Origin: Anaeromicropila herbilytica
GTDB lineage: Bacteria; Bacillota; Clostridia; Lachnospirales; Lachnospiraceae
Reading direction: 5' to 3'
Length of the DNA stretch: 64,000 bases
NCBI RefSeq assembly: GCF_016591975.1
Contig: NZ_AP024169.1
Span: 768,001 to 832,000 of the forward strand
Made by a program: the position numbers and the translations under genes. The notes beneath the pieces are model-generated. The model was not told where the DNA came from, made no database searches, and saw only the letters and a list, made by a program, of their open reading frames with translations. How positions within the stretch are numbered: the stretch's first letter is position 1; the number at the start of each line of letters is the position of its first letter. Below, in pieces: positions 52,611 to 61,739 of this stretch.

Positions 52611-54620
52611 ATGAAAGTGAAATCGATTAGAACAAAACTAATCTTCTTAATAGGAACATTAATTATTATGCTTGGAATAGGTACAGGAATCATATTCTAT
52701 ATAAACTCAACCAAAGCATTGGTATCCAATATCGGAAAAACCTTGCCACAGATTGCTACACAGGCAGCGAATACAGTTCAAGCAAAATTAGACGGTCATA
52801 TTATGGAACTAAAAGGTGTTGCAGTGCAAAAAGAAATTGCAGATATAAATATGAGCCGAGATGAGAAATTGAAGGTGTTATCAGAACAAGCAAACATAAA
52901 TGGAAGTATCAAGATGGGGTATGCTGGTCTTGATGGAATTATGTATTATACGGATGGTACACAGGAGAATATTAGCAATGAGGAATATTATAAAAAATCA
53001 TTATTAAATGAAGCAATTGTAAACGACCCAGTAGTTGCAGAAGATAAAAAATCCATGAGTATGGTATATTCGGTACCGATTAAGAATGGAGATACAGTCG
53101 TTGGAGTCTTAGTATCTGTGCGTGATGGTATGGAACTAAGTGATATGATTAAGCAGATTTTCTTTGGGAAAACAGGAAGTGCTTATATGATAAATAGTCG
53201 TTCAGAAAGTATTGCATACAAAGATAGCAACATGCCACTTAATCAATACAATTCTATTGAAGAATCCAAGAAGAATCCTGATTTAAAAGAGATTGCAAGT
53301 ATGCAAAAAGAAATGATTGCTGGTAAAAAAGGCTTAAAAAAATATGTATTTGGTGGTGTTGAGTCCTATGGTGGATACGCACCTGTTAAAAAAGAAAATT
53401 GGTCTATTGTTGTAATCTTGGAGAAAAATGAATTATTGTCAGAATTAAATGATTTGAAAATTGTTATTGTATTATCCTCAATTATATTTTTAGGAATAGG
53501 ATTATTAATAACTTATATTATTGCAGATAAGTTATCAAAACGTATTAAGCAATCTGAGAACCTATTGAATGTATTTGCAACAGGAGATCTTACTCAATCA
53601 ATCGATTCCAAATCTTTCGCCTATAAAGACGAGATAGGAGGAATGTCAATGTCGTTAAATACTATGCAGCATTCGATCAGTTCGATGCTTCAAGATTTTA
53701 AAAAGACTTCAGTGCTAATTGATGATAACTCGAATAGATTAAATTATATATCAAAGGATATGAATTCTTCTGCATCTAATGTTTCTTCTACAATCCAAGA
53801 AGTAGCAAATGGTATTGGAGAACAAGCAAATGAACTTATGGATATAACATTATCACTGAATAACTTTAGTGATAAGTTGGACAGTTTAGTACATGCAATG
53901 GAAGAGATAAATCGTACTACTTTAGATATGGATGGATTAGCGAACCACAGTAACAAGAATATGTCGATGTTAAATGACGCTGTAAGAGAAATAGCTCAAA
54001 CTTTTGGAAGTTTACATAATAGAATATACCAGTTTAGTGGAAATATAAAGGAAGTAGCAACAATTATAGAAATTATAAATAATATTGCCAATGAGACAAA
54101 TCTATTAGCATTAAATGCATCCATTGAAGCGGCGCGTGCTGGAGAGCATGGAAAAGGATTTGCAGTAGTTGCAGATGAAATCAGAAAACTTGCAGAACAA
54201 ACGAAAGTATCATCACAGAACATTACCAGTCTTATTGGTCAACTTTCTGTTGGAACAGAACTAATTACAAAAGATACGGATGGCATGAAAGAAAATCTAG
54301 AGAATCAGGTAGAGGTGATCCATTCTACCATTACATCCTTTGAACAGATTATTCATTCCATTAAAGAAGTTATACCTAAAATTGATACATCAAACACATC
54401 GATCATGGAGATTAAGTCGGAAAAAGATACGATATACAACAAAGTTGAAAATGTTTCTGCAACAGCAGAAGAGGTCTCAGCCTCCTCACAAGAAATCGCA
54501 TACACCGTAGATAGTATTAGTCAATTATCAGCGGATGTATCAGCGGCAGCATCAGAATTATATTCCATGACAAAGTCAATGAGTAGTCAGGTAGAACGTT
54601 TTAAAGTTAAGGAGGAATAG
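52611..54620 (+). CDS. Methyl-accepting chemotaxis protein with Cache-type sensor
   Basis: Chemoreceptor of 669 aa. Order: helix 1 (LIFLIGTLIIMLGIGTGIIFYI), extracellular dCache-like sensor (residues about 35-275, ending GGYAPVKKENWSIVVILEK), helix 2 (IVIVLSSIIFLGIGLLITYII), HAMP and the signalling domain with ETNLLALNASIEAARAGEHGKGFAVVADEIRKLAEQTKVSSQNI. ATG 52611 follows a GGAGG site by 9 bp; the earlier TTG overlaps it. Ligand unknown. Confidence 0.92.
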   Translation: MKVKSIRTKLIFLIGTLIIMLGIGTGIIFYINSTKALVSNIGKTLPQIATQAANTVQAKLDGHIMELKGVAVQKEIADINMSRDEKLKVLSEQANINGSIKMGYAGLDGIMYYTDGTQENISNEEYYKKSLLNEAIVNDPVVAEDKKSMSMVYSVPIKNGDTVVGVLVSVRDGMELSDMIKQIFFGKTGSAYMINSRSESIAYKDSNMPLNQYNSIEESKKNPDLKEIASMQKEMIAGKKGLKKYVFGGVESYGGYAPVKKENWSIVVILEKNELLSELNDLKIVIVLSSIIFLGIGLLITYIIADKLSKRIKQSENLLNVFATGDLTQSIDSKSFAYKDEIGGMSMSLNTMQHSISSMLQDFKKTSVLIDDNSNRLNYISKDMNSSASNVSSTIQEVANGIGEQANELMDITLSLNNFSDKLDSLVHAMEEINRTTLDMDGLANHSNKNMSMLNDAVREIAQTFGSLHNRIYQFSGNIKEVATIIEIINNIANETNLLALNASIEAARAGEHGKGFAVVADEIRKLAEQTKVSSQNITSLIGQLSVGTELITKDTDGMKENLENQVEVIHSTITSFEQIIHSIKEVIPKIDTSNTSIMEIKSEKDTIYNKVENVSATAEEVSASSQEIAYTVDSISQLSADVSAAASELYSMTKSMSSQVERFKVKEE

Positions 54621-54623
54621 AAT

Positions 54624-55403
54624 ATGACAGATTCAAATCAAATAATGCCAGTATTATTCATAGGGCATGGTTCACCAATGAATGCGATTGAAGATAATCA
54701 GTATTCGAAAGGATGGGAAAAAATTGCGTTAGATATACCAAAACCTAAGGCAATCTTAGCAATATCTGCACACTGGTATACGAAGGGAACTAGAGTACAA
54801 AATAATGAAAGCCCAAGAATGATATATGATATGTATGGATTTCCAGAGGAATTATATCAGATTGATTATCCTGCAAAAGGAGCAACCAAGCTAGCACAAG
54901 AGGTGAAGGGGTTACTTAATAATGATGTCACAGAAGACCATACATGGGGATACGATCATGGAATCTGGTCAGTTCTTCATAAGATGTATCCCAAAGCAGA
55001 CATACCACTATGTGAACTAAGTATAAATGCAGATGAAGATGCAGAATATCACTATCAACTAGGTCAAAAGCTAAGTTCATTAAGAGAACAGGGCGTTCTA
55101 ATCTTAGCAAGTGGAAATGTAGTACACAATCTCTCACGAGTGAATTTTGATATGGAAGATGGTTACCCATGGGCAAAGGAATTTGATTCCTATATAAAAA
55201 ATAATATACTTACCGGAAATTATCAGAATGTCATCGACTATCATAAAGCAGGAGACCCCTCAAAGTATGCATTTACTACCCCAGAACACTTCTACCCATT
55301 ACTTTCTATTCTAGGTGCCACAAGAGAAGGAGACAAAGTCACTATTTATAATGATTCCTGTACAATGGGATCGTTATCAATGACAAGTTATCTATTCCAA
55401 TAG
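54624..55403 (+). CDS. Class III extradiol ring-cleavage dioxygenase family protein (YgiD/DODA-like)
   Basis: LigB-fold metalloenzyme, 259 aa. Metal-binding histidines are expected in FIGHGSPMNAI, ISAHWYTKG and the C-terminal SKYAFTTPEHFYPL. YDHGIWSVLHKMYP is a strong family signature. Members act as DOPA dioxygenases, but in an anaerobe the oxygen-dependent reaction is doubtful, so the real function is open. It starts 3 bp after the chemoreceptor stop, so the two are coupled. Confidence 0.85.
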   Translation: MTDSNQIMPVLFIGHGSPMNAIEDNQYSKGWEKIALDIPKPKAILAISAHWYTKGTRVQNNESPRMIYDMYGFPEELYQIDYPAKGATKLAQEVKGLLNNDVTEDHTWGYDHGIWSVLHKMYPKADIPLCELSINADEDAEYHYQLGQKLSSLREQGVLILASGNVVHNLSRVNFDMEDGYPWAKEFDSYIKNNILTGNYQNVIDYHKAGDPSKYAFTTPEHFYPLLSILGATREGDKVTIYNDSCTMGSLSMTSYLFQ

Positions 55404-55529
55404 AACTAGAAAGAAAATAATAAAGGTGATAGGAAAACAATTAATTGTCGATTAAAGTCATAGCTAATTAATAATATTAATTAACGACAACGAAGTACCC
55501 TAAACAATCATTTCTCGAAAAAGTTGCAT

Positions 55530-55750
55530 GAATAGCACAGGGGCAATCTGCGTGCCAGGATTTTGTTTTAAAGAGTATTAGAGAGTCTTAATGAAAAAAG
55601 AATCATTCAATAATCATAAGGAGTGCTGTCTGAGCGTTTTCCAGCGAGTTCACTCCTTATGATTATGCTATGACTGATTCTTTTATCATTTAGACTCTCT
55701 TATACTTCTTTAACCAGAATCCTGGCACGCAGATTGCCCCTGTGCTATTC
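55530..55750. repeat. 221-bp foldback with 33-bp perfect arms
   Basis: Outer arms GAATAGCACAGGGGCAATCT... (55530-55562) and their exact reverse complement (55718-55750). Pairing continues inward with small mismatches over about 60 bp on each side, including ATAATCATAAGGAGTG / CACTCCTTATGATTAT. Only about 25 bp at the tip stay unpaired. It shares GAATCATTCAA with the element at 42894. No flanking target duplication was seen. It fills most of the gap between two convergent genes and may end transcription from both sides. Confidence 0.85.
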
Positions 55751-55775
55751 CGATAAACTACCGAATGGTCCCTTT

Positions 55776-56480
55776 TTAATAGTAAATCTGCCTATTCCCA
55801 CTAATGGTATCAGTAATCGCAGCAGTAAGCCATTCCACCGCTTTCTGCGTGTTTCCCTGTTCAATAAAGTCACACAGTACAGCATTATTATGATGCAAGA
55901 ATTCAATCCCATATAGTCTACAGAAACGTTCCCATAAAGTTATAATTGGAGCTTTAAATGAGGAGAAGATTAGTGGTAAAAGGGTGTTTCCAGAAAGATA
56001 AGCTAGTTCGTGTTGGAACTTAAAAGCAATTTCTGATGCTACTTCAATAGAGGATGTTTCCTCTAATTCTTTAACATAACTTTTTAATATAGACAGTTCA
56101 TCATCCGTAATATTAGCAATACATAATTCAACCGCTAGAGAGTCAAGAGCAATACGTAATTCGAGTATAGAACGTATTTCATCATCTCTTAATATCCCAC
56201 CATTATAATTCATAATAGATATTAAAGTTTCTAAAGTACCATTTCTACGATAATCCGCTACAAAAGTACCAACTCTTGGTTTGATTAATAAGAAGCCTTT
56301 TCTAGCTAGTTCACTGATGCCAGTATTTACAACTGCTCTACTAACTTGCATGGAATCAGCAAGTTCTCTTTCAGAAGGCAACTTCTCTCCAATAGCAAGT
56401 TTACCAGATAGGATCATAGTTTCAATTTGTTGAATGAATAGTTCTTTTAGTGATGGTGCATTTAATTTGGTAAATTCCAT
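55776..56480 (-). CDS. GntR-family regulator, FadR (FCD) type
   Basis: Regulator of 234 aa. The N-terminal winged helix is IETMILSGKLAIGEKLPSERELADSMQVSRAVVNTGISELARKGFLLIKPRVGTFV. A helical FCD ligand domain follows (ILELRIALDSLAVELCI, FQHELAYLSGNTLLPLIF). A longer frame reaches 56624, but the AGGAG site and the family start support ATG 56480. A palindrome in its promoter resembles the one before the divergent membrane gene. Confidence 0.88.
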   Translation of the reverse strand: MEFTKLNAPSLKELFIQQIETMILSGKLAIGEKLPSERELADSMQVSRAVVNTGISELARKGFLLIKPRVGTFVADYRRNGTLETLISIMNYNGGILRDDEIRSILELRIALDSLAVELCIANITDDELSILKSYVKELEETSSIEVASEIAFKFQHELAYLSGNTLLPLIFSSFKAPIITLWERFCRLYGIEFLHHNNAVLCDFIEQGNTQKAVEWLTAAITDTISGNRQIYY

Positions 56481-56505
56481 GCGAAATTCTCCTCTTTTTG
56501 TTATT

Positions 56506-56673
56506 GGTATGTGGACATACCAGATATCATTATATTGTAATTGTGGACAAAAAACAAGATAAAAATCTATACAAAACAGAGAATTATATGAGAAATTAGT
56601 ACTAATATTGACAAGATATTTCACTTTATGTTAAAGTTTTATCAAAGTTATATCTGTTCTACTGGTATGACCA
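56506..56673. promoter_or_regulatory. GntR/FadR-type operators between the regulator and the DUF5692 gene
   Basis: GGTATGTGGACATACC (56506-56521, 7-bp arms) lies directly before the regulator. TGGTATGACCA (56663-56673) lies before the membrane gene and fits the FadR-type pattern TNGTNNNACNA. A possible plus-strand promoter has TTGACA at 56608-56613. Confidence 0.62.
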
Positions 56674-56703
56674 CATTAAGATTTACTAGGAGGAGTTTTG
56701 AAA

Positions 56704-57684
56704 ATGTTTACATTTAACTATGAAGGCGGCGCGTCCGCGGTATCTGTCTGGCTTGTCTGGATAGTAATATTCTCTTTGTTATTTATTCTAAATGAAGTAA
56801 CAAGAAGAAATACGATAGCAGGATTTTTCTGCTTCGTTATTATGCCAACTGTACTTTCTATCCTTTGGTTTACAGTACTTAGTGATACTACTTATACTGA
56901 CTGGTTCCATCTTGCAAAAGTATATTCATCTACAGCAGGATGTATTGGTTTCTGGTGTATTCGTCACTTACATGGTACGAATAAGAAAACAGGGAAAGAA
57001 TGGAGCTTATCAGCCAATCGTATAGCACTATGTTTCCCACCTTTAATTCTTGCAATCAATATTTGTGAAGCAGTTGCTCGTGATATTGAAGTAGGTTTAA
57101 ACTATGCAAACGGGGGAATTCTTTCCGACGAAGCTATGTATGTACTTGGTGGACCTTGGAACTTTATGAATGCAATCGCTGGTATTATTAATATCATTAC
57201 AATCACTGGATGGTTAGGAATCTGTATTCGTAAGAAAACGAAGAAAGATGGAAGTAAAGATATGATCTGGCCAGATATGTTATGGTTCTGGATTATAGCA
57301 TATGATTTATGGAACTTTGCTTATACATATAACTGCTTACCAGGGCATTCTTGGTATTGTGGATTTGCTTTATTATTAGCACCAACTGTTTGCGCATTTA
57401 CTCTTGGTAAAGGTGCTTGGTTACAACATCGTGCTCATACATTAGCATTATGGTGTATGTTCGCACAAACTTTCCCAGCGTTCATTGATGAAGGTAAATT
57501 TATGGTTTCTTCAACATACAATAAGACACCATTGTTTATTGCAAGTTTATTATCATTATCAGTTAATATTGCTGTATTAGTATTTATGATTTACAAAACT
57601 ACAAAAACTAAGAGAAATCCATATATGGGTGAACTTTATGTGGATATGAAGAAATATAAAGAAGTTAAGGAACTTGCTGAGTAA
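56704..57684 (+). CDS. DUF5692 family membrane protein
   Basis: Polytopic membrane protein, 326 aa, about eight helices, very rich in Trp and aromatic residues (SILWFTVL, MLWFWIIAYDLWNFAYTYNCLPGHSWYCGF). The conserved NFMNAIAGIINI and FPAFIDEGKFMVSS stretches suggest a defined family, which I recall as DUF5692. No reaction is assigned. The start is ATG 56704 behind AGGAGGAG; the TTG at 56698 is too near. Probably controlled by the divergent GntR regulator. Confidence 0.72.
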   Translation: MFTFNYEGGASAVSVWLVWIVIFSLLFILNEVTRRNTIAGFFCFVIMPTVLSILWFTVLSDTTYTDWFHLAKVYSSTAGCIGFWCIRHLHGTNKKTGKEWSLSANRIALCFPPLILAINICEAVARDIEVGLNYANGGILSDEAMYVLGGPWNFMNAIAGIINIITITGWLGICIRKKTKKDGSKDMIWPDMLWFWIIAYDLWNFAYTYNCLPGHSWYCGFALLLAPTVCAFTLGKGAWLQHRAHTLALWCMFAQTFPAFIDEGKFMVSSTYNKTPLFIASLLSLSVNIAVLVFMIYKTTKTKRNPYMGELYVDMKKYKEVKELAE

Positions 57685-57711
57685 TTCAAATGTTCTTTAC
57701 GAAATGTTTAC

Positions 57712-57742
57712 AAAGGGAATTGTGATCGCAATTCCCTTTATA
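57712..57742 (+). terminator. Terminator after the DUF5692 gene
   Basis: Perfect 11-bp stem AAAGGGAATTG / CAATTCCCTTT with loop TGATCG; followed by ATAAAT. Confidence 0.78.
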
Positions 57743-57801
57743 AATATACGGATGAAGTCAAATCCGCAATGTAACTAAAAACATGACAAACAGGAGCTAA
57801 A

Positions 57802-58461
57802 ATGGATAAATTGAGAGTGATTGAGATTAAACAAAGTGTATTTGAAGATAACGATAGTCAAGCAAATGCACTTAGAGAAGAATTAAAAAGAGACAATGTA
57901 TGTTTACTAAATCTAATGTCTTCACCAGGTTCAGGTAAAACAACTACGCTTACAAGAACAATTCATACTCTGAAAGATGAGATGAGAATTGGCGTTATGG
58001 AAGCTGATATTGATTCTGATGTGGATGCACATACCATTGCAAAGACAGGAGCTAAGGTAGTTCAATTACATACTGGTGGAATGTGCCATCTAGATGCAGA
58101 TATGACCAGACAAGGATTAGAAGCACTTGGAACAGAAGATATCGATTTAGCAATACTAGAAAATGTGGGTAATCTAGTATGTCCAGCAGAATTTGATACC
58201 GGTGCAACGAAGAATGCGATGATTCTTAGTGTTCCAGAAGGTGATGACAAACCATTAAAATATCCATTAATGTTTTCAATTGTTGATGTGTTATTAATCA
58301 ATAAAATTGATGCAATGGATTATTTTGAATTCGATATGGAAGCTTGTATTAGTCGTGTAAAGAAGTTAAATCCAAATGTTAAGATAATACCAATATCAGC
58401 TAGAACTGGAGAAGGTATTGATGAATGGGCAGAATGGATACGCTCAGTGGTGGCAAAGTAG
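57802..58461 (+). CDS. hypB: Hydrogenase nickel incorporation protein HypB
   Basis: GTPase of the SIMIBI class, 219 aa, that helps load nickel into [NiFe]-hydrogenase. P-loop SSPGSGKTTTL (residues 41-51), EADIDSDVDAHTIAKTGAKVVQLHTGGMCHLDADM with the conserved Cys-His nickel site, ENVGNLVCPAEFDTGA, and the base motif INKIDAMD. There is no N-terminal His-rich tail. It begins a three-gene unit with the large oxidoreductase and hypA. Confidence 0.94.
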   Translation: MDKLRVIEIKQSVFEDNDSQANALREELKRDNVCLLNLMSSPGSGKTTTLTRTIHTLKDEMRIGVMEADIDSDVDAHTIAKTGAKVVQLHTGGMCHLDADMTRQGLEALGTEDIDLAILENVGNLVCPAEFDTGATKNAMILSVPEGDDKPLKYPLMFSIVDVLLINKIDAMDYFEFDMEACISRVKKLNPNVKIIPISARTGEGIDEWAEWIRSVVAK

Positions 58462-58506
58462 TAAGACCATACAAAAAGATAAAGTATAATGTAAATGGAG
58501 AATAAG

Positions 58507-61191
58507 ATGGCGATAAAAGTTAAAGTACTAGAGCTAGCGAATCATATTAGCAGAAAAAAAATGGGTTCAAAGGATCAGATAAAACCAGAAGATCCAGAAT
58601 ATCTAATTTTGGAACCAGTTGTAACAGAAGAGATGGCAGATGTTGCACTTCACATGCAAATTCGTAAAAAAGTAACTGCGAAGGAACTTGCACCAATTTG
58701 CGGTAGATCTGAAGAAGAGACAACAAAACTATTAATGGATTTAGCATATGCCGGTGTATGCTTTGTAAATGAAATCAACGGTGTAGACACTTTCTGGTAT
58801 GATACTTGGGTTCCAGGTATTATGGAGATGATGGTTAATAACAAAGAGAATGTTAAGAAATATCCACAGATTGCAGAAGCGTTTGAAGCATACGGAAGAG
58901 TAAGGGGTCCAAAGACAGTAGGAGCATTCCCAGTTGGGGTTGGTCTTATGCGTGTAATCCCAATTGAACATGCGATAGATGGAGAAACTAGAAGAGCATC
59001 TTATGAAGAAGTATCCAAATATCTAAATGATAATCATATTTTCTCAGTATCAGACTGTTCTTGCCGTACTTCAAGAGAAGCGATGGGAGAAGGTTGTGGG
59101 CATCTGAAAGAGGATATGTGTATCCAGATGGGACATGCAGCAGAATACTATATTCGTACTGGTAGAGGTCGTGAGATTACCAAAGAAGAAGCTTTTGAGA
59201 TAATTAAAAGAGCAGAAGAGAATGGATTAATGCATCAGATTCCGAATCTAGATGGTTCAGGAAAGACACATGCAATCTGTAATTGTTGTGGATGTTCTTG
59301 CTTAGCATTAAGAACTGCAACTATGTTTAAAAATGTAGATATGGTACGTTCCAATTATGTATCCAAAGTAGATAAGAGTAAATGCGTTGCTTGTGGAGAA
59401 TGTGTTCAAGTCTGTCCAGCAAATGCTCTTCAATTAGGTCAAAAATTATGTACCAAGACACCAGTTCCTACTAAGAAAGTAGAAACACCTCGTGATACGG
59501 AGTGGGGACCAGATAAATGGAATGCAGATTATCGTATTAACCGTAAAAATGTTGTGGAAACTGGAACTAGCCCATGTAAAACAGCATGTCCAGCACATAT
59601 TGGTATTCAAGGATACATAAAATTAGCTTCCCAAGGAAGATATACAGAAGCTCTTGAATTAATTAAACACGAAAATCCATTCCCAGCAGTATGTGGTAGA
59701 ATCTGCCCAAGAAAGTGTGAATCTGCTTGTACAAGAGGCGATATCGATGATCCTATTGCTATCGATGAAATTAAGAAATTTATAGCAGAGCAAGATCTAA
59801 ATGAAGAAAATCGTTATGTACCTAAGAAGAGACATGACTATGGCAAAAAAATTGCAGTTGTTGGTGGAGGTCCATCAGGACTATCTTGTGCCTTCTTCTT
59901 AGCGATTGATGGATATCAAGTAACTGTTTTTGAAAAACAAAAAGCTCTTGGTGGTATGCTTACTCTGGGTATTCCTTCCTTCAGATTAAAAAAAGAAGTT
60001 GTGAATGCAGAAATTGAAATCTTAAGAGAATTAGGTGTTGAATTCAAAACTGGTGTTACAGTTGGTGAAGATATAACCCTTAATGAATTAAGAAAATTAG
60101 GATACGAAGCTTTTTATCTAGCAATCGGTGCACAAGCTGGAAGAAAGCTAGGAATTGAAGGAGAAGATGCTGAGGGTGTTCTTGCAGGAGTAGACTTTGT
60201 TCGTGACATTAACTTAGGCGAAGACGTAAAATTAAAAGGTAAAGCAGTCGTTATCGGCGGTGGTAATGTTGCAATTGATGTTGCAAGAAACGCGGTAAGA
60301 GTTGGAGCAAGTGAAGTTAATATGTTCTGCCTAGAGAGTCGCGAAAAGATGCCAGCTTTAGAAGAAGAAATAGAAGAAGCATTACACGAAGATATCATCA
60401 TCAATAATTCTTGGGGACCAAAACGTATTGTGACTGAAAATGGTCATGTAGTAGGTGTAGAATTCCAAAAATGTATCTCTGTATTAGACGAGAGTGGAAG
60501 ATTCAATCCAAAATTTGATGAAAAAAATATTAAATTCGTAGAAGCAGATACTGTACTTGTTTCAGTAGGGCAAGCGATTGATTGGGGTAATATCATTAAG
60601 GATAGTAAGATCGAATTAAATCCAAACAATACAATCAAGGTTGACCCAGTTACTTATCAAACACAAGAATCAGATGTATTCGCTGGTGGAGATTCTCAAA
60701 CTGGCCCAAGATTTGCAATTGATGCAATTGCTGCAGGTAAAGAGGGCGCAATATCAATTCATCGTTATGTTCAACCTGGACAAAGCTTAGTGTTTGGACG
60801 TGATCGTAAGGATTATCATGAATTTGATAAGTCTAACCTTGATCTAAGTGGTTATGACTATATGCCAAGACAAATAGCTGGACATGAAGAAGGTGTTTCA
60901 TCCAAAGAAACGTTCAAAGATCTTCGAAAAACTTTAACAGAAGATCAAATAAAGATGGAGACAGAACGTTGTCTTAGCTGTGGTGCTACAGTGGTTGATG
61001 AATTTATGTGCATTGGATGTGGCCAATGTACAACAAAATGTAAGTTTGACGCAATTTCTCTTGTTCGTCAATATGATGGTGAAGGTGTTCGATATGAAGA
61101 TCTAAAACCAGTAGTAATGAAACAAGTAATAAAACGTAAAGGTAAAATTGCTGTGAAAAAGGTGAAAAAGCTGTTTACAGCAGGTGAATAA
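58507..61191 (+). CDS. Large fused Fe-S/FAD pyridine-nucleotide oxidoreductase
   Basis: Soluble 894-aa electron-transfer protein. Order: a novel N-terminal region of about 180 residues including a winged-helix-like part; a Cys-rich segment (SDCSCRTSREAMGEGC, CNCCGCSC, residues 184-265); a ferredoxin motif CVACGECVQVCP (about 293); a GltD-type Fe-S lead (CKTACPAHIGIQ, CGRICPRKCESACTRGD); FAD motif VVGGGPSGLSCAFFLA (about 452); NAD(P) motif VIGGGNVAIDVARNAV; and a final ferredoxin CLSCGATVVDEFMCIGCGQCTTKC. Start ATG 58507 follows GGAG by 6 bp. It resembles the NADPH-side subunit of glutamate synthase or of bifurcating complexes. Its partner and donor are unknown. Confidence 0.85.
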   Translation: MAIKVKVLELANHISRKKMGSKDQIKPEDPEYLILEPVVTEEMADVALHMQIRKKVTAKELAPICGRSEEETTKLLMDLAYAGVCFVNEINGVDTFWYDTWVPGIMEMMVNNKENVKKYPQIAEAFEAYGRVRGPKTVGAFPVGVGLMRVIPIEHAIDGETRRASYEEVSKYLNDNHIFSVSDCSCRTSREAMGEGCGHLKEDMCIQMGHAAEYYIRTGRGREITKEEAFEIIKRAEENGLMHQIPNLDGSGKTHAICNCCGCSCLALRTATMFKNVDMVRSNYVSKVDKSKCVACGECVQVCPANALQLGQKLCTKTPVPTKKVETPRDTEWGPDKWNADYRINRKNVVETGTSPCKTACPAHIGIQGYIKLASQGRYTEALELIKHENPFPAVCGRICPRKCESACTRGDIDDPIAIDEIKKFIAEQDLNEENRYVPKKRHDYGKKIAVVGGGPSGLSCAFFLAIDGYQVTVFEKQKALGGMLTLGIPSFRLKKEVVNAEIEILRELGVEFKTGVTVGEDITLNELRKLGYEAFYLAIGAQAGRKLGIEGEDAEGVLAGVDFVRDINLGEDVKLKGKAVVIGGGNVAIDVARNAVRVGASEVNMFCLESREKMPALEEEIEEALHEDIIINNSWGPKRIVTENGHVVGVEFQKCISVLDESGRFNPKFDEKNIKFVEADTVLVSVGQAIDWGNIIKDSKIELNPNNTIKVDPVTYQTQESDVFAGGDSQTGPRFAIDAIAAGKEGAISIHRYVQPGQSLVFGRDRKDYHEFDKSNLDLSGYDYMPRQIAGHEEGVSSKETFKDLRKTLTEDQIKMETERCLSCGATVVDEFMCIGCGQCTTKCKFDAISLVRQYDGEGVRYEDLKPVVMKQVIKRKGKIAVKKVKKLFTAGE

Positions 61192-61192
61192 T

Positions 61193-61534
61193 TTGCATGA
61201 ACTAGGTGTAGTAATTGAAGTTGTTAAAACAGTAGAAAAGGTAGCAGTAGAGCAACAATTAACAAAAATTGATACTGTAATCCTGCAGATTGGAGAATTG
61301 TCTTCTATGATTCCAAGGTATGTAGAACAATGTTATCCAGCAGCTGTTGATGGTACTATTTTAGAAGGAACAAATCTCAAGATTGAAGTATTGCCAGGAA
61401 ATGCATTATGTAAAGAATGCAATAAGGTTTTTAACCTAATACAAAATAACAGTAAATGTCCTCATTGTGGAAGTAATGATTTTGAAATAATAAGTGGACG
61501 AGAATTCTTTATTAAAGAGATTGTGGCTTACTAA
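61193..61534 (+). CDS. hypA: Hydrogenase nickel incorporation protein HypA (TTG start)
   Basis: Nickel chaperone, 113 aa. HypA needs the N-terminus Met-His-Glu, because the N-terminal amine and His2 bind nickel. Only TTG 61193 gives MHELGVVIEVV, so it is the start; the GTG at 61184 would bury this motif. The TTG follows the previous stop codon by one base, with AGGTGA as ribosome site. The zinc site CKECNKVF ... CPHC is present in the C-terminal half. It works with HypB encoded two genes upstream. Confidence 0.93.
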   Translation: MHELGVVIEVVKTVEKVAVEQQLTKIDTVILQIGELSSMIPRYVEQCYPAAVDGTILEGTNLKIEVLPGNALCKECNKVFNLIQNNSKCPHCGSNDFEIISGREFFIKEIVAY

Positions 61535-61570
61535 AGTAGAAGTAATTTTTCAAAATAATAATGTTTAATA

Positions 61571-61622
61571 AAAAGGTTGTAAGATGAAAGGAAAATTTAA
61601 ATCCTTCATTTTACAACCTTTT
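61571..61622. terminator. Terminator after hypA
   Basis: Long stem AAAAGGTTGTAA-GATGAAAGGA / TCCTTCATTTTACAACCTTTT with a 9-nt AT loop. Usable in both directions. Confidence 0.9.
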
Positions 61623-61688
61623 ATAATGTGTTTGTATGAATCTTTATGTGCAGAATTAGAGATTAACTCAAAGCGATTGGATAGAAAT

Positions 61689-61722
61689 ATCCCCTATAGA
61701 GGAATAGATACCTATAGGGGAT
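61689..61722. terminator. Hairpin downstream of the GH5 gene
   Basis: Arms ATCCCCTATAG and CTATAGGGGAT with a 12-nt loop, 18 bp past the stop of the minus-strand glycanase. The minus-strand tail ATTTCT is a weak T-run. Confidence 0.6.
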
Positions 61723-61739
61723 CATTATGATATTATTTT

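Noticed and set aside
56481..56624. N-terminal extension of the GntR-type regulator
   Set aside because: The extension crosses the palindromic operator, has no ribosome site, and the AGGAG-led ATG at 56480 fits the family start.
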